Shown piece by piece: positions 1 through 13,187 of a DNA stretch of 64,000 bases. The notes under the pieces are model-generated. The model did not search any database. It was not told where the DNA came from and was given only the letters and a program-made list of their open reading frames with translations. The stretch is from Penelope pileata (taxonomy: Eukaryota; Chordata; Aves; Galliformes; Cracidae): contig WBMW01000076.1 of NCBI GenBank assembly GCA_013396635.1, positions 346,217 to 410,216 of the forward strand. The letters are read 5' to 3'. How positions within the stretch are numbered: the stretch's first letter is position 1; each line of letters starts with the position of its first letter. Made by a program: the position numbers and the translations under genes.

Positions 1-3000
1 TCTCTCACGCTACGTATTGCCATCTGTTAGCGAATGGCTCTATCTTTATGGGTGGATTTTAGGCAAGTAAATCATCACTCAAAATAAAATAAAATAAAAT
101 AAAAGCCTGGTGTCTGATAAATCTCATTCTTTTTATCATAACTAGTACGGTTTATTGTTAAAGTTAGGCTCAGATAAACGGCAGCGCCTTTGCTGTGCCA
201 TATGCATTAATCCACTGAAAAATTACACAGGGTTGAAGTGTCCCTCTTTGTAGCCAAATTTTAAAAGCAACACACCTGTAGACTTTCCAAGCCTGAGACT
301 GGAAAGACTACCAAAGACCTTACTAAATAATTGGTTTGTTTCTTGTCTTTTTATAATTACAAGCAGTACATCAATTTCGGGATTGAAATCCCAAGTGGCC
401 AGACATAACATAGTAAGCTGAAGATCACAGGTAATGCTGCTCCCTTGACTATTTCCTGTTGCTCACAGACTCAAAAAAAAAAATGAATACTGATGTTCAA
501 CCTTTGATACGCTCTACTCTATAATGTTTATTTTATGATCAATTTGAGAAAGCTTCTTATGTAGTAAAAATTTGTTTGCAAGACAAATACAGTACTTTCT
601 TTGAAAGAAAATGAAGGGTAATTTTATAAGGTAGTTGGTAAAAGACATGTTTGTCTCAATTTCTTTTAAAAATCAAAATGTTTAAATATATAGCTTGCAT
701 TAACTGGGTGATGAACTGTCTTTCGCAGAGCTCTGCTGTCAAAGAACAGATACAGAAATTTAGTGCAGTCATGCACTGCTTGCTGAACGATGTAATCAAC
801 TATAATTAACTGGCCACCTAAAATCTGTAGTTATAGTGAGCTTGTGTGGGCGATATCTGTTTAATTTCATGGTTCCTCAAGTTACTTTGGGCTATGTCTA
901 TTAAAAAAAAAGAAAAGAAAAGAAAAAAAAGAGGTATTGCAATTACCAGTTTGGCAGAAAAATGTTAGGTGGTTTGCTGCTTAAGTCCAATCCACTGTCC
1001 TGAGCTCCACACAATTTGCTGGAGGTCAGTCACCTGTCATTAGAACAATGAGAAGTGCAGGACAAACTAGCTGCTGGAGCCTTGGATAACAGTATGCATG
1101 TCATATTTTAAATGTAAATTGCTCAGCTTTTCCAGACAGTCTTCAAACAGAAAAACACAGTGGTCTGTTTAATGTGGCTTCACTTAATTCTGCAGCTATC
1201 AGCTATATTAAACATTTTTTTTACACAGAGAGCATACTGATATGCTTTCACTGCTAGGTAATTTCTTCCCAGCTTCTATACTCCAAGATAATTCATATGC
1301 TAATACTCAAGTACATTGCAATTTTTAGAATTGTACATTCTGTTCTGATCGTATATGTTTATTTCATGCTAGCAAAAATCTCCTGTTGATCATATACCTA
1401 TTTATTGATTTATTGATTTTATGCAATCTTTAAGCAATGTTTATACTTATTTGCAAGTATCCTCATTGTAGGTGACTGTGTGTAGTTTAAGAAGATGAGT
1501 AATAACTAAAATGTAAGAAGTAAGCACTTGCTTGTGGTTACCACATGTGATATGTCATGTAAAATTATGCATCCAATTTTCATAATAGAAATATATGTAG
1601 CATTATAATTGTCACTGCCACAGCTTTCATTGACAGTTTAATGCTAATAGATAGAGAATCATCAGGAAAATGAATCATTTTTGAGCTAAAGAAAATGGAA
1701 AAATACAAGTATTTCTAAGTTCAGGATTTCTGTAAATTGAATCTTTATATTTTTAAAATAGGACTCTCTTTAGAAAAAAGTGGCCGTGTTATCAGTAACG
1801 CTACTGATGTCACCTGATAAAGGAGAGAGCTTCACCCTGCTGTGGCTTGGAGACTATATTTTTTACCTTTTGTTTGATAGCTTTCCCTAGTCCTAAGAAT
1901 TCAGGTACTTGTAGGACTGAGAAGTATGGCAATATCTGAAAGAAGATTCTCTGCACAATACTTCTATGCAAGCATATTGGCGGCAGACAAGAAAACACTG
2001 CAAAACTACAAGGAACTGCTTGTCTCTTGGGTAAACCGAGGTTGGACGGTATTCTGAAAGAAGGAAAATGTATTCCAAGAATGAAGTTCTTATGAATCAT
2101 TTAGGATATACCAAACTAATGTCTGCAGATTTCACACAGAAAATTCTCACTTTCACTTGAAAACAATAAACTTGATTCTAGCTTGAAAGATAAATCTAAT
2201 AAACTTGGAAGAAATCATAACCTAGTGTCTCATCTTAATATTAATTTTTTGTGTTCTCTGGGTTTTCAAGTACAAAGCAAAAAAACTGGTGCTACAAACA
2301 AAAATAAATTGCAAAAGAGTGGTAATACCATTCAATGTCATTTTGCACTGTCTGGGAATCTTAGTACTGCATGTCAGACTGAATTAATTTATTCTTGTAC
2401 GAATTGTGATTTTTTCAAGAAAAAACATTCCACCTTTGCAAGCAAAGCAGAACCGAGATGGTACTTTCTTTTCCCCATATCTGCAGAGTGTTCATCAGAG
2501 ACTCCATCCAGGTTAGATCTCTGAATCTCTTTAGGATACGGAGGTGCTCTCAGTTGTTTCAATGAGCATTTTCTGAGATGCTGACCAGATCCTAGGCCTT
2601 GGCACTGCACAGTGACCAACTGAACAGCTCTTCTGACGGGCTGCAACCATTTTACAGCATTGTTGCTGGAAATCTTAAAATTACTAAGATTTCTCAATTG
2701 CTCCTCAGAAGACCATCTACCTCTTTTTGTCTCTGCAAGAAAATGATTTATTTAGCTACTTTTTTTTCTTTCTTTGAGGAATTTCTTTTCATCAAAGTCT
2801 GGCACAGAAACAACTTCAGACATACTGAACATTGTGTCAAGTGCACTATTTTGGGAACTTATTTTTCAAAGTGCAGTGTCCCAGTTCGGACCTGTTTCTC
2901 CTGGTTGGGCCCCCAGCACCCTGCAAGTGGCTTATTATATGCACTCATGTGACTTCAAATTTCAGTTTAAGCTGAAGGCTCACAAATCACAAATCTTGGT

Positions 3001-6000
3001 ATGCCTTCTACTCTACAGTTCAGTGTCTACTTGTCTGATTTGCCTAGGTAAAAGTTTACATAGGTAAAAGTTCTACTTATCCTTCTCCGTCAAGATTTCT
3101 GAGATCTTTTCCTTTCTTCCTGTGTACATATCTTAAATTCACCTCAACCTGCTTCTCTTTAATCTTCATGATTTCAATGTCACCTACTCTACACAGATCC
3201 TAAAATTGTGTTCCTTGTCTGTTAGTGTGACCTTTGCCAATGTCTGTCGTCAAAAGTTTCTGCTGATTTCTGCAGCCCAGAAGACTTTGGGCAACTGCAG
3301 AAGTCACATTATGGAAATAGAGCTTTTAGTCTCACTTTCAAGATCCTCAGCCAAGTACTTGTACCCAGGATCCCAGCTACTTCTTCACTTGTGTTATTTT
3401 AACCCCTCCAGCTTGCATATGCCTCCTCCCTGAGGTATCCAATCTTTCTCGGGGTCTTCTAATGCTCTCATCTCTGTGGTGCCACAGTTAAGAGTAGCTC
3501 CCATCTCATTTAGGTGCTTCAAAGCTGAGCAGTGAGAAACAAAATGTTGATATTTATTGACCATGTGACAGGATTTGAGAAGTTTGAGTTTTCTTCCATG
3601 GACAATGACATATGAGAAACCAAACAACTTCCTGCAATGAAGCCATGATTGCTGCCTGTTTTCACTTGTCACTGTCAAGATCTTGGTGGTGCTGACAGTC
3701 ACTCAGAAATCTCCTCTTACAGCCTAAATTACCAGATTTCGTGTGCTGGTTTTTTTTTTTTTTCAAATTCCTTTATTAGTGTATGGATTGCACTCTGCCA
3801 TGGGTACTTCATTTTTATTCTTTAGGAAAGTAAAAGTGCTCCCAGAATCCTTGCACAAATGAAGAACAATTTAAACAGTTAGCAACACTATCTACCCAAT
3901 ATCCGGAAGAAATGCTAACACCGGAGATGCAAAATGAGTCTCTCTTGTCCGAATGCCAGTTGAAGTGCTCTGCTTTTGTGTTGGCAGAAGTAGACTAAAC
4001 AAGAAGGATGAAGGATAGAGTTTCAAACACAATCTCAGGATCGTCTTTTTTTTTCCTCAGTTTCATCTGTCACACATTTGAAGTGCTACCCTTAAAGAAA
4101 GAAAGCTCAACCCGCTTGTGACACAAAACAAACTTGATACATTTGTCTTCCTTCTAGAAAAAAAGAAAACATTCATTTGAAATATTCATTTCCACTCAGC
4201 ATCCTTGTCTTGAGGAATTTCTTATACAGATAGTACAGAGAAGAAAAGAAAAATCTACATTTAGATAGAAATGTCAGGAAAAACATATAAACAAGCTAAA
4301 CAGTGATACATTCTTCTTCCTTCTAATATGACATGAAATATTTTTTCTCTTCCATTCCTCAAACAATGATGCTTAAGAGGGGCTTAGGAGTCCCCTAAGC
4401 CCTGACAATGAGGGTGCTGTGACAGGTCTAATTTTGTATGGTGACCGAATCTTCCTGAATCAAATGCCCCAAAAGGCATATTTTTTCTGTTTACTATAAA
4501 TGTCTTCTGTTTTTCATTCAAATATGAGTACAGTGGTGGAAACAAATGAGAGAGCTAAGGAAAATCTTATTATGCTCAAGGTCTTGCTGAGGTCTGTGTA
4601 ATGTGAAAAAAGGTTAAAGGTGACTGATGATGTTTTAATAGGTTTTCCTAGATTTCAGAAGCTGTTGCTTGTGTTCAGTTCATAATTCACGTTGTTACAG
4701 AAGGCAACACCATTGATTTTTACTGTAGCAGTACTTGGACAAAATGACCGTAAACTGCTTCACAACGTTTTACGCACGCTGAGACTATTCCTCCCCCAGC
4801 TCACATCCCAGGTAATACAACTGATTTCACTAAGACCACATGAGACCCAGAGGAATGACTTTGGAAGCAACTTGTGTATAATCTGTATCAAACGAGAAAT
4901 GCCTTGTTCACTCATAGAGTACCAGGTGCAAGGAAAAGAGGAAGAATGCAGCTTGAGAATAAATCTTCTGCTCAGAATGATCCCATATGCTGTACTGGAA
5001 AAATATTGTCTTGCTTAAAAAGAAAATGGATTTTCTCATTCACGTAAACTGTCTGTGATTTTACTGTGGCCTTCTGTTGTTCTCCGCAAATAAGAGTCTT
5101 TTCTTAAATGGCAAATTAATGAAAATTGCTTCTGTGGCACCAAGCATATCAGTATGTTACAGTAAAATGTCTCTAGCAAGGCCAGGGTAGTTCATACCCA
5201 ATCCAGTGGGCAGCAAAGTAACAGGCAGATTAATGAGGTGAATTCACAGTCGAGGGTTTTCCAGGAACAACACATGACTTGATACTCGTTATGATTTCCA
5301 GAGAAAACAATTCAGTCATGTAATTGTACTTTTAGCTGATAATGGTATGTGCAAAACAGTGTCCTCAGAGTTATGTTTTCAGAGATTATGCCTATGAAAG
5401 GGCCATATTTGCTGCAGATGGCTCCAAAAATTCCTTTGTTACAAAAAATAAGATTTTGATGTTCACAAGATATCTTATTTTATGAAAAAATATGGAAAGC
5501 TTAGTTTCATTTTTATATATTTCAATGCAGACTTACATAACAAAACTTGTGACCTGAAAGACAGAATACAAGGCAGCTTGAATGGTCAAACCTGGGACTG
5601 ATGTGCCACGACAACCAATACTGTCTCTGAGGATCCCAGTGTCCCAGGTGCATCATTAACAAGCTAGTGGCGTCAAAACATCTGTCATAGCTCTGCCCTT
5701 CAATTGAATGAAAATAGTTTAACCACCTTTTTCTAAAGAGTTATAATGTTTTGGAGCTGATCGGAGTGCCCTGGCCAAAACCTTTGAAAACATGTTAATG
5801 TGAATGTGTGATCTTAGGAGAACTTACAAAAATCACTGTGAGGACACAAGATTTATAATGATCTTTGGTTTTCAATGAGTCTTATTGCAAGTTTGGGGAA
5901 AAGAGGGGATGATCATTGTTCAGCTGCCTCTCTCTGTTTGTAGGAAAACAACTTGAAGTAGGCAAAGGTCAAAATATCAACTATACTGGGCTGGGAATGA

Positions 6001-6472
6001 ATGGAATTACTTCATGGATTTACTGCTAACAGAACAGTTAATTTGCAGTTAATGAATCAAGATGCTTGCCACTCATTCCGAAAGTCCTGTCATAATGAAA
6101 TTCAGTGTGTTCAGAAGAATCTACAAGGACTGGGACTGCACAGAACCATTACACCCCGTTCCTTATTTATCATCATCAACATATTGATTACAGCAGCTTC
6201 GTGAAAGCTCAATGATAGCTGAGCTGAGAGGAGCAGATGAATGATGAAGTAAAAGCACGGCAAGGCTCATAGCAGTGTGATAGTGCTTACAGGTTATAAT
6301 TAATCTATTGCTGCTATTTCTTATGACCTTTCATTATTGGTACCAAATTGCAAAATACATAACTCAATTTCCACTATTGATCTGATAGTTTCAGAGCTAA
6401 AACAAATGGATTTTTTTACAATTTAGAGATGTAAGTGTCCATCAGTCTGTATTATGATTTAAGATATCTATA
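1..6472. other. Single-copy AT-rich intergenic or intronic stretch
   Basis: No gene, RNA gene or recognisable transposon is seen. All open frames are short and have no family resemblance. The stretch contains an (AAAAT)n run near position 81, A-rich runs near 470 and 900, and a T-run near 3750. A short direct repeat (12 bases, copies at 3045 and 3061) is the only local duplication noted. About 6000-6400 has a more balanced base composition and no repeat signature, so it could be a conserved non-coding element; that is a guess. Confidence 0.6.
81..104 (+). repeat. (AAAAT)n microsatellite
   Basis: Nearly five uninterrupted units of AAAAT are visible. It is a simple pentanucleotide repeat of the kind that grows from A-rich tails. 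No adjacent retroelement body was recognised. Confidence 0.95.
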
Positions 6473-6638
6473 AGGGCTGCACGGAGGTGACGGATCACCT
6501 CTCTCAGCCTGCTGCAAACACTCCCCCTCATGTCACCCAAGATGCTGTTGGCCTTCTTTGTCGCAGTGAGTTCATGTTCAGCTTGGTGTCCACCGGGATC
6601 TGCAGGTTGTTCCTAGCAAAGCTGCTTCAGCCCCAAGA
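6473..6638 (-). mobile_element. CR1 fragment (reverse transcriptase thumb region), antisense
   Basis: Read on the minus strand, this stretch matches the part of CR1 ORF2 downstream of the catalytic motifs. It contains a degenerate version of the 'LGVLVD.KLNMS' segment followed by the alanine/lysine-rich stretch and 'SR.REVI' typical of CR1. The frame is broken. Both ends are truncated, with no 3' octamer tail. It is more GC-rich than its surroundings. The assignment to CR1 is from family knowledge; the subfamily cannot be told. Confidence 0.75.
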
Positions 6639-9600
6639 GTATTAAATAGTATTAGAGCATTAAAAACTGTTAAAGCCCCTGTAAATTGTGTAATTTTTTA
6701 TAATTGCTCTTTATTCTGCAACAGGAGACAGTTGCTTTACTTGTCTTTTGTTAAGACATAAATAAGATTTTACTGTCACTTAAAGAATACTTTATTCCTT
6801 AAAATGGTGTCATTGGTGCTATTATACCGCAGGCTATATAGAGAGTTGTACTTTTACTTAACCTACTATTATGCCTTTTGATTTACTTAAAGCTGGAATT
6901 GATCCCTGGGGATTGAAGATATCTGAACTGGAAAATGAGCCTTTCAGTCACTCAGTCCTGGCTCTAGATGAGAAATGAGTCTGAAGATTGTTCACTGAGA
7001 ACATCTTTGTCATTCCCCAGAGCTTCATTTGTAGGAAATGAGACCACTAGCGTCCCGTGAGAAACACTTCAGATGGTATTTAGCCAGAAATTAGCCAGAA
7101 ATCAAACAACTCTTTGTTTCTAAACCATTCCACTCAGTGCAGGGTAGGTTGCTTTGGGTTCTTTTTTGGAAGTAACATTTTGGCAAGAAACACAAGTTAG
7201 TGGAGTACCTCCCCCCACATTAGCAATAGTTTTTTTTTTTTCTCATGTTCTAGAATGGAAAATCAGTCTTTCTCAGTGTTTTATCAGTTTTGCTCTGACT
7301 GTCCCATGCACAAGATGTGGGGAGACAGTGTACAGTGCTGTCTAAGAAACAGGCAGTGCATATCTCTGCTTATTTGAAGTTTCTCACCCAATGACATATC
7401 TGAGTAAGAGTGGGAATGGGATATCCTTAAAACAAATGCACAGTCTCTGTTGAAGTAGCACTTGCATCTACCCCAGAGCCTAGAAATCCAGTAACAATCA
7501 ATAATATAAATGCACAAACTAGTTTCTACCTCCTGGACAAGAAGTGTGGCTGAAGTGCCCAGTGACCAGTTTCATTTCCCTATTCGAAATGTGTAAATTT
7601 GAAAAGCATTCAAATGGCATAAATTCATTGCTACTTCATGGTGGCAAATTTTGGCAGGATTCCTGGGTCTCTTCTCTGGCCTACACATGAAAATTTGAAG
7701 CTGAGCATCTTCGCTATCCTGAGATCCATGAGGTTCTGGTTTTATGCCCTTCCCCATCTCATGCTAGCGAGGTCTTGACAGGGCATTGCCTCCACACAGG
7801 TCTTCCTGTGCCAGTAGCAGGGTGCAATGCACAGCTTTAAAGTGATGATATGGCTGTTTTTCAGTGGTAGAACCAAAACATTTTCCTACTCCAGTGCCAG
7901 ATCTGCAATGACAAGCTGAGAGGGAACTGGCATTTCAACTCCAAAAGTTTTGGCAGTGTTATAATTTGTATTTTCACTTTCCCTATGAATTAGTGCTTAT
8001 TGTGTCTCTTCCTAGTCACTTACTTGCTGCTTGGGCCACATGGTATATGGGGGTTGGCAGAAGCAAAGAGAGTAACTGCACATCCATGGTCTCCTTGCAA
8101 GAGTAGGTTATTACCACTGTAAGGAAAAAATAAGGTGATGTGCAGACACAAAAATACTGACAAGGTTGTTGAGGAGGCTGAAAATGTACTAGTCATGGTC
8201 TGATTGCACCTTACAGAACAGAAAGTTCCCAGCTGCCCAGGTCATGATAAAAGAAAGATAAATAGCAGCCTAAAAGCCTGAGCCTGCTATGTACCAGCCA
8301 ATCCCACATGTAGGAATCAGTCTGCTGGCTCGGCTAAGCAGCAGGAGGCCAGCAGACCATTTGCAGAACTGATTAACTGTAATTTGATCAGCCAGTTTTG
8401 TGGAGGTGAATACAGCCAATAACTCTACAGATGACATAACTATGAATAGAAACAGGTCTTTGCAAAGACTTTTCCAGAGCAGGGGAAGAGAAAATGATGC
8501 TGTGTTCAGAAGTTCACCCAAGGGCTCAGCCTTGCGTTAAACAAGGAGCCAGGTGTGTGGCTCACAACCACCAGCATGCCAGAGCAAGGTGCCAGGCCAC
8601 CCTGCACATCTGGGAGTGGAGTCTTTTCAGCTGTCCGACTCACAGCAGTAGGTCTGAAGAGCACGTCAAGCTACAGTTCACAGCACCTTGGAGAGCTGAG
8701 CAGACAGCTTCCTACGCACTTTGTGTGCATAATTTATTAAAGCCTCTGATTTAATGAGATCTGTTTAGGTTCCAAACCTTTAACAATATAGGGCTCTTTC
8801 CCAGTCATCCTTTTAAATTTCCACCACAAGGAGTTCGTTCACTGACAGCTTTAAGCCGACTGATAGGTGAGCAGTGCTCTCGGGGTGGCTGTCTGTCTTG
8901 TAGTCTGACATATGAATGAACCTTTTTCTGTGTATGTGTATATATCAGATTGCTCTTGACAGAACATGTTATTTTGAAGTTCTTCAGTAAATACCATAAG
9001 CACCAGCTGCTCTAGCCACACGCACATTCACTACACTTGTCTTAAGAATTAACTTATTGTTAAATGAGTGTTGTAAATAATTACTTCAGAGCTTTGGGGA
9101 CATTCAACTTGTTCTTTCACATGCACCAGCACTGAAATATTCATGCATAAGACAGATGTTTACCCATCACAGTTTCCATAGACAGAGCTCCCGATTTCTG
9201 CAGTTTAGAGAAGCAAAATGTACTCATGAGAAAATAGTAAGCTTGGGTATTTTTGCTCCCCTATCTCCCCAAGCCTTTCAGAAAGACAGTTTCCAATTAT
9301 GAAGTATTCATTGAAAACAATGTTTTGCGAGCTTTGAGGCTACTCCCAGACCAAGACAAAGGGGTCCGTAAAACACAGACCCATGCCAATCCCAAGGAAA
9401 GTGAAATCTTGCTTGAAAGTCAATGGCGTACGAAAACCACATTCTTAAGATAGTGAGGACACTCTGGTGTGATAGGAGAGAACTGCATGTGACATCCAGA
9501 AGTTGAAGTATGTCCAAGGTGCTTAAAATTTTTTCTTTTAGTTGTTTGAAAGTGGAACAATGATGTTTTTATCCTACATCCTTAGCAAACCTCTTAATCT

Positions 9601-10022
9601 TTAAGCAAATACATGTGAAGAACCTGGACATCTCTTCAGGGTAAAACAATATATTAAACATGCAACATACATGCTTTTAGGGTTTTTTTTCCCCACTAAA
9701 AAATTAAAATTAAAATTAACATATACATAACATATGGTCCCGCTTCAGATACCCAAAGGAATTTCCTTTCCCAATTTGAATAACCGAGATTAGAATTCAA
9801 TACGACTACTTTCTGAGAAAGTCTCACTCATCACCATGTAAGACAGCATGTGATTTGGGTCTGAGAATATGGAATGTCATTCAGCAATGACCACTTCATA
9901 AAATCTTTTTAACTCCTGCTATATAATGAAATTCCTTGAACTTTCAAATGTGTTAAAAGTTCATTTCATCTGTAGTCATATACTGTTTTGGACTCAAGAG
10001 TCACTGGTCCTATGTACCGTAC
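6639..10022. other. Single-copy stretch without recognisable gene
   Basis: No coding region, RNA gene or clear mobile element is seen. There is a perfect 11-bp tandem duplication at 7080-7101 and a short T-run near 7230. Open frames such as those around 8270-8750 have no recognisable domain and overlap one another on opposite strands, as chance frames do. Confidence 0.55.
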
Positions 10023-10553
10023 TGTTATGGTTTGACTCAGCAGATAGCTGAGTTCCACACAGTTATTCACTCACCCTCCCCCCTCCCCAAATGGGACGGG
10101 GGAGAGAGGTAGAGAGATATGCAGTAAAATGCGTGGGTTAAGATAAATGCTATTTACTAAAATAGTAAAGAGAACAAAAGAAATAACAGTACATATATAT
10201 ATATATATAAAGAGGATACGCAGAGCAAGGGCTCACAGCCACTGGTGACCCTTCCTCCCGGCTAGCCCCTTCCGTAACGAACGGAACCCAGAAACGCAAC
10301 AAACCAATCACATGATGTTATATGGGATGGAATAGCTCCTTGGTCAATTTGGGTCAGCTGCCCTGGTCCTGTCCCCTCCCAGTTCCCAGCTCCTTATGCC
10401 CCCCTTAACTATTTCACTGGCAGAGGAATGCGGAAGTGAGTTATGTCCTCGGCTCCGTTCAACACTGCCAGGATGTTATCAGTATCTCGGAGGTACAAGA
10501 TAAATTCATACTAGACACTACGAGAAGCGTAACTTCTGTTAGAAACTAGGACA
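10023..10553 (-). mobile_element. ERVL-like LTR (3' LTR of a truncated provirus), minus orientation
   Basis: The stretch is 531 bp and begins with TG and ends with CA when read on the minus strand (5' TGTCCTAGTTTC ... AAACCATAACA 3'). It shares family-specific blocks with the plus-oriented LTR at 12666-13187: the terminal sequences, a GGGAGGGGACA block followed by AGCTGACC, an ATTCCAT..CATATRACATCATGT block, and a 'TAAATAG..TTATCTYAACCCACG' block. An AT dinucleotide run sits where the LTR promoter TATA box would be. On its upstream (higher-coordinate) side lie a purine-rich tract and the end of an integrase frame, which makes it a 3' LTR. The bases flanking it (CGTAC before, TTATC after) do not form a target duplication, as expected if the second flank is internal provirus. 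Class III assignment rests on LTR pattern and the adjoining pol end. Confidence 0.8.
10193..10209 (-). promoter_or_regulatory. (AT)n run, probable expanded TATA region of the LTR
   Basis: An alternating AT run lies within the LTR at the same relative place as a TATATAAT-like stretch in the sister LTR (about 13007-13014). It is probably the retroviral TATA box expanded by slippage. Promoter function is inferred from position only. Confidence 0.45.
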
Positions 10554-10572
10554 TTATCCACCCCTTATTCCA
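10554..10572 (-). promoter_or_regulatory. Polypurine tract next to the 3' LTR
   Basis: On the minus strand a purine-rich stretch (GGAATAAGGGGTGGA) directly abuts the TGTCC start of the LTR. That is where the polypurine primer for plus-strand synthesis sits in a retrovirus, immediately upstream of the 3' LTR. It supports reading 10023-10553 as a 3' LTR with internal sequence still attached rather than a solo LTR. Confidence 0.65.
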
Positions 10573-10646
10573 TACCATTTACATTGTGTTTAGATACCAC
10601 AATTTTCATACTTCCAACGCTCATGTAAATTGTCCATGCAGTTCAT

Positions 10647-10848
10647 TTACTGGCTGTTCTCACCCAGCATCAAGTCCCCTTGAGGCACACACCGGACATC
10701 CCCATCTTTCTGCATTACCCACCAAGTACACCCAGGTCCTTGAGCAAAAGCAATCCCACGGATGGGCTTGCCTTTGCCTGAGGCAGGCAGAACCCAGACT
10801 GTCTTGCTCAGCATGTTTTTCATGTGCACTACAGGGACTGTAGAAACA
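10647..10848 (-). pseudogene. ERVL-like pol remnant: C-terminus of integrase
   Basis: About 67 codons remain open on the minus strand and end in a stop roughly 90 bp before the LTR. The frame contains a 'WVLPASGKGKPIRG' segment and a 'GCTWWVMQKDG' segment followed by 'RCVPQGDL'. These fit the small C-terminal domain of the integrase at the end of avian ERVL-like pol. The frame is closed upstream by a stop near 10850, and the sequence stops resembling pol there. So reverse transcriptase, RNase H, the integrase core, gag and the 5' LTR are all missing. ERVL elements lack env, which explains pol ending so close to the LTR. It is a dead fragment of an ancient endogenous element. Confidence 0.7.
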
Positions 10849-12660
10849 CTAACTTAATTGCATAAGGAAAATGAAGACATTCAGATCATTCTAAGATTTT
10901 CATCCTAATAAATTGGAGCTTTCTGGAAAAACTGCAATAACAGGCCGCTTTTCAGTGACTACTCCAAACAATGTAATAAAAGGTAGTTAGAATCATTCAG
11001 TAAAATTATAGCACTTTAACTCAGTGTGAATTTTGACACTGACATTAAATATAACTCTTCTTGCTTTATTGTTTTTTCCATTGCTGATAAAAGTTTGTAA
11101 GCATGCTTGAATAATTACCATTGGGTTATTTTGACATTGAATTGCCATATAAGAACAGGGAAGAAAAAAACCTTTAAAATTGAGAACAATAGTACACAAT
11201 TTTACTGAGCACATAATCAGCACACACACAAAAAAAAGTGAACAATTTGCATTACTGTTTCATTAAATCCATTAAAAAGATTAACCTAAACATTTAAATC
11301 AATTTAAGATCCCTTATTCCACAGTAGCTGGCTCTCCAGAGTAGCAAAACTCCCCAAAATGTTTTAAAATGTCATAAAATTATTTATCAGACAAAGCATG
11401 TAACCCTAGTTACTGTACAGGGGAAGCATAAAAAATCAAGTTTTCAGTTGTCTAGTGTTTCCAATTTCCTTTTTTCAAAACCTTGATTGTTTTACAGATG
11501 TTCTTGAAAAAAAATAGAGTTCATTTTCAGACAGTAATACAATATATGCAATCTCCACTAAAATAATTCCTGTTAATATTTAAATTAATGCTTCTTCAAA
11601 AGGAATGCACTTCTGATTAAGTTATCACACAGTGAGTTACTTATTTAATAAGCTTGATTTAATTTCAATTGCTTAAAACTATTTATCATCAGAGATATTT
11701 GTATATCAAGGAACAGCAGTGACAGAAGGAACTATAAGGATACGAGACTGCCATTTCTGTCTTCCACTTACTGTGGCTTTTGAAATTGGAGGGCCAGTAG
11801 TTTGAAAAGTCTTTGATCACAGCACAATAGAGTTTTAAAAAAATGCGAGAAATGAAACTCTAAGCATTCTGCACAATGATACCAGGCCCAAAGGGCAGAG
11901 TCTGTCACTATAAATATCAGACTTTCTGTGCTCTGCTTCTACTCTTTCATCTCTTTCTACCATAATTGGGCCCAGTTCTGCTAAGAAACATTTTCATTTG
12001 CCCTTCAAACTTCCACACTGACAAGAGAATTGTTAACATCATCCTCTAATGTTTTGCTTTTGTTCAACAATGAGAACATTCTACAGCATTAAGATAAATA
12101 AATATATACAAATACAATTATATGTAACTTTCAGAAGCTTGAAGTAAGCTGCCGTCTTTGCCTGAAATATACTGTGTTGATAAGTGGGCTTTTTTTCTGT
12201 CATCTAGTTTGTCTTGAATTATACTTGATTATACTGGATACTCTTATTTCATGAACAGTTCTTCCCACTTTGGATGGGCCCTAGTTTTAATTTTCTTATC
12301 ATCACAATTGTTTTAGTCACTATTATTCATACATCGATATACATATCTTGTTATAAATATTTCTGAATATAATTAATCTGACTCAGTAATGTCACTATTT
12401 GATAGCTTAGTCACAGTTGACTTTTTATTTCATACTCACAGAAAACTTGACTTGCACGATCCTAGAACCCAACCATTAAAAATTCCATTAATTAGGTAGA
12501 ATCCAGCATTAGCCACCTTTGTTTTATGTATATAGTCCAGGTTATTCAGAATTTCTTCATGTGACCCTTTCTTAGTCCCAATCCTCAAAGTGTCTGTTGA
12601 TTTGCAGGGACCTGTTACAATTTGATTCCTTTTCTCTTCAGATTTGTTAATTTTAACTGA
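10849..12660. other. Single-copy stretch between two inverted LTRs
   Basis: AT-rich sequence with no recognised gene or internal retroviral sequence. It separates the minus-oriented LTR and pol remnant from the plus-oriented solo LTR. Because the solo LTR has its own target duplication, this stretch is host sequence rather than provirus interior. Confidence 0.65.
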
Positions 12661-12665
12661 AGATC
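12661..12665 (+). repeat. Target-site duplication AGATC, left copy
   Basis: AGATC lies immediately before the TG start of the LTR and is repeated exactly at 13188-13192 after its CA end. A 5-bp duplication is usual for many endogenous retroviruses, including ERVL-type elements. It shows that the LTR boundaries are called correctly. Confidence 0.85.
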
Positions 12666-13187
12666 TGTCTTAGTTTCTAACTGAAACTTTCTCTCTCAGT
12701 GTCTGCTACAAAGCTGTGTGTTGATTCTAGAAAGAAAATAAGCCTGATAATACCCGGCAGCACTGAACAGAACCAAGGACATTTGCATGTCTCTGTCAGG
12801 AGAGTGAAGAGGCTGGGGGGGCCACAGGGAGCTGGGAGGGGACAAGAACGGGGCAGCTGACCTGAACTGACCAAAAGGATATTCCATACCATATGACATC
12901 ATGTAATATAAGGAAGGGAAGTGAGCTGGGAGGGCCCGTTTGCTTGGGGATTGGCTGAGCATCGGTCGCGGTCGGTGAGCGATTGCTTTGTACAATCACT
13001 TGTTTTGTATATAATTATCATTACTGTTATTTTACTCTATTTTCCTTTTCTGTTAGTAAATAGTTTTATCTCAACCCACGAGTTCTACCTTATTTCTCGA
13101 TTCTCTCCCCCATCCCAGCTGGGAGGAGCAGGGGGGTGAGCGAAAGGCTGTGTGGGATTTCCAGGCCTGCTGGCCCAAACCACAGCA
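12666..13187 (+). mobile_element. ERVL-like solo LTR, plus orientation
   Basis: The stretch is 522 bp from TGTCTTAGTTTC to CAAACCACAGCA and is flanked by a perfect AGATC duplication. It is colinear with the minus-oriented LTR at 10023-10553 over its whole length. Shared blocks include GGGAGGGGACA.GA.CRGGGCAGCTGACC near 12834-12862, ATTCCATACCATATGACATCATGT near 12880-12903, and TAGTTTTATCTCAACCCACGAG near 13060. The terminal segments also match. A TATATAA-like element near 13007 is the likely core promoter. There is no internal sequence, so the provirus was reduced to one LTR, normally by recombination between its two LTRs. GC-rich patches here contrast with the AT-rich flanks. Confidence 0.85.
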
